DNA from: Deltaproteobacteria bacterium
GTDB lineage: Bacteria; Desulfobacterota; Dissulfuribacteria; Dissulfuribacterales; S140-46
NCBI GenBank assembly: GCA_015491585.1
Contig: WFVQ01000206.1
Coordinates: forward strand, 1 to 7,904
DNA: 7,904 bases
Direction: 5' to 3'
This document shows positions 1 to 7,200 of the stretch, in pieces. A program made the position numbers and the translations under genes. Each line of letters opens with the position of its first letter. The first letter of the stretch is position 1. The notes beneath the pieces are model-generated. The model was not told the DNA's origin, did no database searches, and saw nothing but the letters and a program-made list of their open reading frames with translations.

Positions 1-285
1 CTGCTCTCTTTTCTTGCCGTAAGGCAGGGAGGCATTGACCCAGCCAGGGCGGTGGGATGGATCATGTTCTTCTGCGGCATCTATTTTCTCTTCAGCATCG
101 CCCTTCTTCCCCACTTCAGAGAGGCGGAACAGATCTACGAGATGGCCCAAAAGGCATCCCTCCTCCAGGCGGGCAGGGGTGCGGAGATGCACCACCCGCC
201 CCTGCTCGTCCTGGGCCTGTTGTTCACGGCAGGGATGGCATTCAGTCGAGGATGCAGGGCTCAAGGAGGAATGAAATGGAGATAA
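1..285 (+). CDS. Membrane protein, probable DUF2162-type (3' end only)
   Basis: The reading frame is open from the first base of the window and ends at TAA 283-285, so only the last 94 residues are seen. They contain two hydrophobic segments: GWIMFFCGIYFLFSIALL (about residues 19-36) and PPLLVLGLLFTAGMAFSRG (about 73-91). These are separated by a charged, helical stretch (HFREAEQIYEMAQKASLLQ), and the tail is short and basic. The fragment alone has no diagnostic motif. The assignment rests on position: small polytopic DUF2162 proteins are, to my knowledge, found next to ExbB-like, DUF2149 and CobN-like genes, and HmuT occupies the comparable place in hmu operons. A permease or channel accessory role in the inner membrane is inferred. 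The last 10 bases overlap the start of the ExbB-like gene, so the two are in one transcript. That the frame is a real gene end is fairly secure; the family name is not. Confidence 0.6.
   Translation: MLSFLAVRQGGIDPARAVGWIMFFCGIYFLFSIALLPHFREAEQIYEMAQKASLLQAGRGAEMHHPPLLVLGLLFTAGMAFSRGCRAQGGMKWR
263..270 (+). promoter_or_regulatory. Ribosome binding site for the ExbB-like gene
   Basis: AAGGAGGA lies five bases upstream of ATG 276, inside the end of the preceding gene. It fixes the start at 276 rather than at the upstream ATG 57 in the same frame. The stretch 57-275 translates to Pro/Arg/Gly-rich sequence unlike any ExbB N-terminus and is the shadow of the preceding gene. Confidence 0.8.
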
Positions 286-911
286 TTGCCCTGCTGAAAT
301 CGTTCATATTCCTGGTCTCGTCCTCGCTGCTCCTCCCCGTCCTCTTCACCCTATCCCTCCTCCTCTGTTGGATTGCGTGGTCTGGAGGCGGCCTTTTCAG
401 GGAGTGGATAGATAGACGGCGGAGTGGAAGGGCAGGGGTACACGAGCTCGTTGCATCTTTTTCCCCCGATATGGGTGAGGCCCGTGGACTCACGCCGCCG
501 GTAAGACGCTTTCAAAAGGCATTGGATGAGGTCCTTGGGGCACTGGAAACCGCCGACCGCACGAGGCAGGAGACCGCGGTCCTCTCCCTGATAGAGGAGT
601 TCTCCCTCAGGCTCAACACGCCCCTGACGGCTCTCAGGGTGGTGATCCGAACAGGACCCGGGCTTGGGCTCATCGGCACCCTCATCCCTATGGGAACCGG
701 CCTTGCCGCCCTGGGGCAGGGGGACATGGCGAGGCTTTCGTCCGACCTCGTGGTTGCCTTCACCACCACGGTGGTAGGGCTGTTCGAGGGGTTGGCCGCC
801 TATCTCTTTCTGGCCGTGAGGACGAGGTGGATCCAGGAGGACCTTGCGGCCATGGAGGCGCTGGCGGAGGCGAGATTTTCGGAAGGCGGAGGAAGAGGCG
901 GCGATGCGTAG
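276..911 (+). CDS. MotA/TolQ/ExbB-family proton channel (HmuU-like)
   Basis: This is a 211-residue inner-membrane protein. It has a first TM segment at about residues 10-35, a cytoplasmic region of about 85 residues, and two further TM segments at about 127-147 and 157-181. The conserved family block is clear: GPGLGLIGTLIPMG (127-140), then ALGQGD (145-150), then LSSDLVVAFTTTVVGL (154-169). Thr residues 163-165 sit in the last TM segment, where the family lines its proton path. In the family, such proteins form the pentameric stator of Ton/Tol/Mot motors and convert proton flow into motion of a partner. The partner here should be the DUF2149 protein encoded next, and the powered target the giant CobN-like protein. 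It overlaps the upstream gene by 10 bases and the downstream gene by 8. The family call is firm; the role is inferred from neighbours and from the hmu operon parallel. Confidence 0.9.
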   Translation: MEIIALLKSFIFLVSSSLLLPVLFTLSLLLCWIAWSGGGLFREWIDRRRSGRAGVHELVASFSPDMGEARGLTPPVRRFQKALDEVLGALETADRTRQETAVLSLIEEFSLRLNTPLTALRVVIRTGPGLGLIGTLIPMGTGLAALGQGDMARLSSDLVVAFTTTVVGLFEGLAAYLFLAVRTRWIQEDLAAMEALAEARFSEGGGRGGDA

Positions 912-1290
912 GGCCGGGCGGTTCATCGGAAGAAGCGGGCCGATAAGGCAGGGTGATCTGGGGGACAACGATCCCCTGAGCGGGGTGGCAAACCTCTTCG
1001 ACCTCGGCCTGGTCTTCATGATAGGGCTGATGCTGATGCTCCTCACGGCCCTGCGGCTCCAGGACCTCATGGATCCCGACTCCACGGTCACTGTCACCAA
1101 GGAGACCTCCAAAGGCGAGATAGAGATAATCACCAAGAAGGGGCGCCGCATAAGGGCGGTCAAGGTCACGGGAAAGAGGGGCAAGGGGCTCGGGACCAGG
1201 CTGGGCACCGCCTACCGGCTTGAGGACGGCACCATGATATACGTCCCGGAACCCGGCCGGGATGGAGAGGACGGGGGAGGAAGGCCATGA
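904..1290 (+). CDS. DUF2149 family protein, ExbD-like membrane subunit (HmuV-like)
   Basis: This is a 128-residue protein. The start at ATG 904 is preferred over the in-frame ATG 844 because the purine-rich GGAGGAAGAGG lies just upstream and the 844-903 stretch is a shadow of the ExbB-like gene. The sequence has a basic N-terminus, then NDPLSGVANLFDLGLVFMIG leading into a single TM segment (about residues 33-50), then a soluble domain of about 75 residues rich in Lys, Glu and Gly. The layout, one TM helix with an Asp (D33) at its N-terminal edge and a periplasmic C-terminal domain, matches ExbD/TolR. In those proteins the equivalent Asp carries the proton. DUF2149 proteins accompany CobN-like genes, and HmuV belongs to this family. 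Its stop overlaps the next start as ATGA at 1287-1290. Family assignment is good; ExbD-like function is inference. Confidence 0.8.
   Translation: MRRAGRFIGRSGPIRQGDLGDNDPLSGVANLFDLGLVFMIGLMLMLLTALRLQDLMDPDSTVTVTKETSKGEIEIITKKGRRIRAVKVTGKRGKGLGTRLGTAYRLEDGTMIYVPEPGRDGEDGGGRP
1273..1284 (+). promoter_or_regulatory. Ribosome binding site for the giant fusion gene
   Basis: GGGGGAGGAAGG precedes ATG 1287, with the GGAGG core six bases from it. It supports this start, which also gives an immediate signal peptide. This matters because the start lies upstream of the structured insertion, so the ribosome must read through it. Confidence 0.75.
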
Positions 1291-4200
1291 GGCTGCTGCT
1301 GGTGCTCATCGGGCTCTTTGTCGCCTTGCCGGCTCCGCTCCTGGCCCATGAAGTGAGGTTCACGGACTCGACCGGAAAGGCCGTTGTCCTGGACCACCTT
1401 CCGCGGTTGGTGAGCACGGGGTCACGACACCACCCGATGGCGAGGGGCTGGCCGAGTCCGGTATCCGACGACCTGCGAAAGGCCCGGCCGACAAGCCGGT
1501 GTTCGCCGACCGGAGGGAGGCGAACATGCCCGAAGGGGGCCGGTCAGGACGACCGGCCCGCACAGCGCGTCCACGGATGGACGCTCTGTGCGCAAGGCGA
1601 GGAGGCCGACAGGCCGAAGCACCGGAGGAGGAGACTGGACGCGGCCAGCTCCTTGACCAGATACATTCCCCGTCGGGTGGTGAGCTTGGTGCCGGGGATA
1701 ACCGAGGTGATAATGGCCATAGGCGCAGGAGATGCCCTGAAGGGCGTTACTTATCACACCCCGGCGGGCTGGGTGCCCAGAGGCGTCGCTATAGTGGGCG
1801 GTTTCTACATGCCCGACCTGGAACGGATAAAGGCCATCGGTCCTGACCTGCTGTTCGTATCCGCCCGTCACCGAAGACTCCTGTCCTCTGTGCAGTGGGA
1901 AGGGGCGCCTCCGGTGATGGTGGAACTCAAGCCCAGGAGCGTGGAGGATGGGCTCGAGATCATCCACACTATAGGGCGCATCTTCCACAGGGAGCAGGAG
2001 GCCCGGCGGCTGGTCCAGGAGATAAGGAACGATTTCCGTCTTGTGGCAGAGAAGGTGGAGCGCTTGCCGGCAGGAGGCCGCAGGCGCGTGGTAAGGGTCA
2101 TGGGGCGTGACCGGATAATGGTCCCCGGCCCTGATTCGTTCCAGTGGGAGCTTATAGAGGCCGCAGGCGGGATTCCCATGCGCCCCAGAGGAGATGGGGC
2201 GGTGGTGGCCCCCACGGTGGAAGAGTGGCGCGCCTTCGATCCCCAGGTGATCTATGGATGCAGCAGCGACAAGGGGCTGCTATCTCTGCTCCGCTCTCCT
2301 GGATGGAGTGAGGTGGAGGCCGTGAAGAAGGGGGCCATATACTTCTTTCCCTGCGCCCTGACCTGCCGCGCCTCGGCACACATGGGTTATTTTGTGAAGT
2401 GGCTGGCCGCGACCATATACGGAGAGGAATTCGCCGCGCCTCCCGCACGCATCCAGCCTGATGCGGCCCTGTCCAGTAGGAGGATTCCCCTCGACCTCGG
2501 CTATATAGCTTCGGCCGAGGTGGTGACCAGCCGAATCGAGGATTTCGAGAACAAGACCCTCGTCATAAGGTTCAAAGAAGCGATGGAGGTGGTCTCGACC
2601 CTGGAGGGGGAGCGGCAGGGGATAATCGCGGTGGGAAACCACTACATACCTCCGCCCCTGTGGGGCCTTTCACATCAGCGCGGTATCCGGTGGCTGAAGG
2701 AGAGGGTGACATCGCTTCTGGGCCTGGAACGCTCCACGAGTTCGTTCCTGTTCACCGGCGCGGACATGGACAACCTGGCGGTGGTGGAAAAGCGCTTTCG
2801 GAAGATGCGGGTATATGCCCTGGTGACCGCGGGAGTGATGTCCAACGCCCAGCGGGCCTCCAGGGACCGAGGGCGGTATTATGGCCTTGATCCAGGGACC
2901 ATAAACATAATCATCCTCACCAACTGCCGCCTCTCCAGGCGCGCCATGACCAGGGCCGTCATCACCGCCACCGAGGCCAAGAGCGCGGCCATTTCCGACC
3001 TCGACATCAGATCGAGTTATTTGCCTCTTAGATTCCAGGCAACAGGCACCGGCACCGACAATGTTTTGGTGGTCTCGGGCGCCGGCCCAGCGGTGGATTC
3101 CAGCGGCGGACACACCAAGATGGGAGAGCTCATCGCCTCTGCGGTGCATCAGGCGGTGACCGAGGCGATAGCGAGGCAGAACGGCATAATCTCCGGCCGC
3201 TCCATCTTCCACAGGCTCCGCGAGCGGCGGATAGGGCTCTTCTCCCTGGCAAGGAAATGCGCCCCTGAGCAGGGCTTTGACCGGTTCTGGACCCGCCTGC
3301 AATCCCTGCTCCTCGATCCAAAGGAGGATGCACGGCTCAAGCTCTCGCTGGCCGCCAGCGACCGGATCTTTGCCGAGCCTTTGCCGGAAGTTTCTCTGGG
3401 AGAGAACGAACTCGGATGCAACGCCCTGAGCCCTCTTCCACAGCCGCTGGCGCGCGAGCTGGACCGGCTGTTCCGGATTGCGGCCAAGGAGAAACTGGGG
3501 GCCCACGGTCCCGGCTCCGGGCAGGAAACGGAGAGAGATACAGTGGCGCTCCTGGTGATCGATCCTGACGTGCCGGTGGCACTGGACGCGGTGGAGGCGG
3601 CGAACGGAAAACTGGCCAATGTAGGGGTGCGAATACAACTCCTATCCTCGTCGGACATAAAAAGAGATCCGGCCACGGCGGCCCGGGTGCTGCGGGACGC
3701 AAAGGTGATAGTGGTGGACGTCATGGGGAGCGAGCTCGAGGAGTTCGTGGTCAAGACGGTCGATCCCCATGACAAGTTGGTCTATGCCCTCAGGGGATCC
3801 ACCGACGACGCGAGGCTCCAGGCCGCCGGATTCAGGTTCGACAAACAGGTGAGCCGCTACTTCGACGCCCTCTCTACGGTCAACATCGAGAACATGCTGT
3901 TGTTGGTCGCGGCCCGCCATCTCCACTCCGATGTCCAGTGGTCGCCCCCTGAACCCGTTGTCAAGGAGGGCATCTTCCATCCTGCCGCCCCCCGAATATT
4001 CCATACTCTTGACGAGTACCTCCAATGGCTGAAGGGTCAGCCGGGATACCGGCCGGACAGGCCGGTCATAGGCCTCACCTTCTACTCCTCCTTTCTCCTC
4101 AAGGGCCACAGGCAGGGGCTGGCAAGGCTCATTGAAGAGATGGAGGCCCACGGCTTCACGGTCCTGGCCTGTTTCGGCAAGGACAAGGAGCTCCTGGAAC

Positions 4201-7200
4201 GCTGCCTGATTCCTGCCAAGAGCAAGCTTGGCATGGAGGCCGTGGTGGCCTTCACCCTCAAGTTCTCGTCTGCCATAGACAGGGAGCTGGGAGAGATGTT
4301 GAGCCGGCTCGACGTGCCCATCTTCAACGCCGTCTCCCTCTACAGGCAGGATACGGCCGAATGGCTCAGGAACCCCGCCGGGCTCTCTCCAATGGAGACC
4401 GCCTGGACCATGGCCGCGCCCGAGGTGTCGGGCCTGGTGGAGCCAACGGTGCTAATGGGCAAGAGGGAGGTGAAGGCCGGGGGAGGACGCACCTATTTCG
4501 TCTCCGAGCCCATCGAGGGAAACGTCCGCAGGCTCATGGAGAGGATAGATGGGCTCATCAGGTTGCGCCACACGCCCAATCGAGAGAAGCGGGTGGCCAT
4601 CATGTTCTACAACCACCATCCAGGCAAGCAGAACGTCGGTGCGAGCTATCTCAACGTCTTCCAGAGCATAAAGGCCATCCTCGACGCCCTGGCCAAGGCC
4701 GGATACACTACCGGCGAGGTCCCCGGCGCCCATGAGATAAAGGAGATGATACTGAGCCAGGCCCGCAACATCGGGGCATGGGCCCCTGGCGAGCTGGACA
4801 GGCTGCTCGCCTCGGGCCACGTGATACGGGTGCCCATAGCCCGGTATAAGGCGTGGTTCTCCCACCTTCCATCTGCGTTCAGGGAGAAGGTGGTGGAGCA
4901 GTGGGGAAGGCCCGAGGACTCGGCCATCATGAGGGTCGGCGGCGACTTCGTCATACCGGCGGTGAGGTGCGGCAACATCCTGCTACTTCCTGAGCCCGCC
5001 CGGGGCTGGGGCAGCGACCCCATGAAGCTCTACCACAGCCCCACCCTCTATCCCCATCACCAGTATCTTGCCGTTTATCTCTGGCTCGCCAGGGAGTTCA
5101 AGGCCCACGCGATTATCCACCTGGGCACCCATGCCACCTATGAATGGACCCCGGGCAAGCAGGTCGGCCTCTCTCCCTCCTGCTCGCCGGAAGTGCTCAC
5201 CTCCGGCATCCCCAACATCTATCCCTATATCGTGGACGACGTGGGGGAGGCGATACAGGCCAAGCGGAGGGGGCGCGGGGTCATGGTTTCCCACCTAACC
5301 CCCATGATCACCAGGTCCGGCCTATACAGGGAGTACATCCGCCTGGGCGACCTCATCAACCGGGCGGTTGCGCTTCGGGCAAAGGGGGGAGCGGGCGTCC
5401 AGGAGCTCATGGGACAGATAGATGGGCTGGTCAAGCAACTGGGGCTCGGCCAGGATATCGGGCTCGGTGAGGGAGCCCTCGGCCTGGATGACCTCGAATC
5501 CATCCAGTCCTACCTCGAAGAGGTGAAGGAGGCCATGATCCCCTGGGGTCTCCACACCTTCGGAAAGGCCCCGCCAATGGACGCGGTCATGTCCACTGCA
5601 AGTATCATAGCCGATGAGAACGGGTTCCCTCGGGAAAAAGTGGGCGAGATCGCAGCCAGGATAAGGGAATCCGCGAAGATGGAGATGGCCTCCCTCCTCA
5701 AGGGCCTGGCAGGGCGCTACGTGGAGCCTGGAGAAGGAAATGACCCGGTGCGGAATCCGGCATCACTTCCTACGGGCCGGAACCTCTACGGCTTCAATCC
5801 CGCGCGGATTCCATCGCGCACAGCATGGAAGTTGGGCAGGAAGGCGGCGGATTCCATTATCGAGGGCTATCTCTCGAAGCACGGAAAATATCCAGACAAG
5901 GTGGCGGTGGTCCTCTGGGCGACCGAGACCCAGCGGAACGAGGGTGTCAACGAGTGCACCATCCTTTGGCTCATCGGTATTCGGCCGCGGTGGAGCCCCT
6001 CTGGCAGGGTCACCGGAATGGAGGTGATACCGGGCAGAGAGCTCGGCAGGCCCCGGATAGACGTGATGGTCAACGCCTCCGGCCTCTACCGTGATCTGTT
6101 TCCTGACAAGATGGCGTTTATCGACCGGGCTATAAGGCTCGCCTCCCTGCAGAAAGACGTGGATAATCTCATCGCCAGGAACGGTCAGCGCCTCTACTCG
6201 CTCCTGGTTTCCAAGGGGGTGGCCCCGGAGAGGGCGCGCCGTCTCTCGCAGCTCCGCATCTTTTCGGAACAGCCGGGTTCCTACGGGACAGGTGTGGCGG
6301 AGATGACAGGCAAATCCGGAATATGGAAGAAGGAGCAGGAGATCGTGGACGTCTTCGAGATGAGGACGGGTTTCGCCTACGGCGGCGGGGAGTGGGGTGT
6401 CCCTGCCAAGGAGCTGCTCAGGGCGCAACTCAAGGAGGTGAAGGCCGTGGTCCACTCCCGTTCCTCCAATCTATACTCCATCATGGACAACGACGACGTG
6501 TTCCAGTACCTGGGAGGCCTCTCCATGGCAGTGAGGAAGGAGTCGGGCGCTGCGCCCGAGACCCTTATGACCGTCCAGACAATGCCCGGAAAGGTTGAGG
6601 TGGAGGACGTGGCACGGACCATAGGGCGTGAGCTGAGGTCCCGCTACCTAAATCCCAGGTGGATAGAGGCCATGCAGAAGGAGGGATACGCAGGTGCAAG
6701 GGAGATGTCCAACTTCGTCGAATACCTCTGGGGATGGCAGGTCACCACGCCCGGCAGGGTTGGAGAGGCCCAATGGAAGCAGGTTTACGAGGTCTATGTG
6801 GAAGACAAGTACGGCCTCCACATGAGGGAGTTCTTCAGAAAGGCCAGTCCCTGGGCCTTTCAATCCATCACAGGGCGGATGCTCGAGGCCGTGAGAAAGG
6901 GATACTGGCATCCCTCCAGGGAGGTGGTTCAGAGGCTGGCCGCCTCCTACGCGGTGAGCGTGGCCCAGGAGGGGGTGGCCTGCTGCGACCACACCTGTAA
7001 CAATCCTCTGCTCAACCAGATGGTGGTCTCCATCATATCGGTGCCAGGGCTCGTCTCGCCGGAGGTGGCTGAAAGGTTCAGGCTTGCCATGGAGAAGAGC
7101 GGAAAGATGGCGCTGAAGCAGATGGTCCAGGAGCGGAGGCGGCTCCAGAAGCGGCTCAACGCGCCGGGAGATGGAGAACCGTCCCAGCCCTCTGCATCCA

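Larger units (their letters stand above)
1428..1682 (+). repeat. Long terminal inverted repeat closing the insertion
   Basis: 1428-1440 (CACCACCCGATGG) pairs with 1670-1682 (CCCGTCGGGTGGTG without its first C): 13 pairs, one of them G-U. Moving inward, 1441-1454 pairs with 1642-1655: 14 pairs, including G-U at 1446/1650 and 1442/1654. After a single A/G mismatch (1455/1641), 1456-1462 pairs with 1634-1640: 7 pairs, one G-U. The 3' side carries a 14-base bulge (1656-1669). The three helices give about 34 pairs over 255 bases, far more than expected by chance even in GC-rich DNA. The frequent G-U pairs fit an RNA fold. Confidence 0.7.
1416..1685 (+). mobile_element. In-frame 270-base structured insertion (unclassified element)
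   Basis: Between the two copies of a 12-base direct repeat lies DNA that does not look like protein-coding sequence. It translates to an Arg-rich, low-order peptide (17 Arg in 90 residues, including HRRRR) with no resemblance to the binding-domain family. The DNA is dense in perfect complementarity: a 13-bp outer helix, a 14-bp and a 7-bp inner helix, and several hairpins inside. Its length is 90 codons with no stop. Deleting it joins LDHLPRLVS directly to LVPGITEV, a normal start for this domain. Because the right repeat also supplies RRVVS, the domain stays whole even when the insert is translated, which may explain its survival. It could be a MITE-like palindromic element or a structured or self-processing RNA. 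It matches no group I, group II, intein or riboswitch signature I know. Confidence 0.6.

Noticed and set aside
57..275. N-terminal extension of the ExbB-like gene from ATG 57
   Set aside because: There is no family similarity, it overlaps the real upstream gene in another frame, and a strong ribosome site precedes ATG 276.
844..903. Earlier start for the DUF2149 gene at ATG 844
   Set aside because: It would add 20 Arg-rich residues that overlap the ExbB-like gene. ATG 904 has its own upstream GGAGGAAGAGG.
351..1208. Long minus-strand open frames (also 2670-3638, 5763-6455, 7226-7837)
   Set aside because: They lie opposite well-recognised genes, are rich in Arg, Pro, Gly and His, lack family motifs and follow from high GC content. 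They are shadows.
1537..1592. Intrinsic terminator formed by the adjacent strong hairpins
   Set aside because: No run of T follows either hairpin, and the position early in a 6-kb gene argues against it.
1404..1685. Cobalamin riboswitch within the insertion
   Set aside because: It was tempting given the gene content, but the conserved B12-box blocks (such as GCCACTG and the GGTGAAA...CCCGCAACTG region) are not found.
1404..1685. Group I or group II intron, or intein
   Set aside because: I see no domain V-like hairpin, no group I P7 core, and no intein ends (Cys/Ser start, His-Asn end). At 270 bases it is also too small for a typical group II intron. A novel splicing RNA cannot be excluded.
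1400..1690. Sequencing or assembly artefact breaking the binding domain
   Set aside because: The frame stays open, both domain edges are intact, and the inserted sequence shows ordered nested complementarity rather than random or chimeric sequence. Reads would still settle it.
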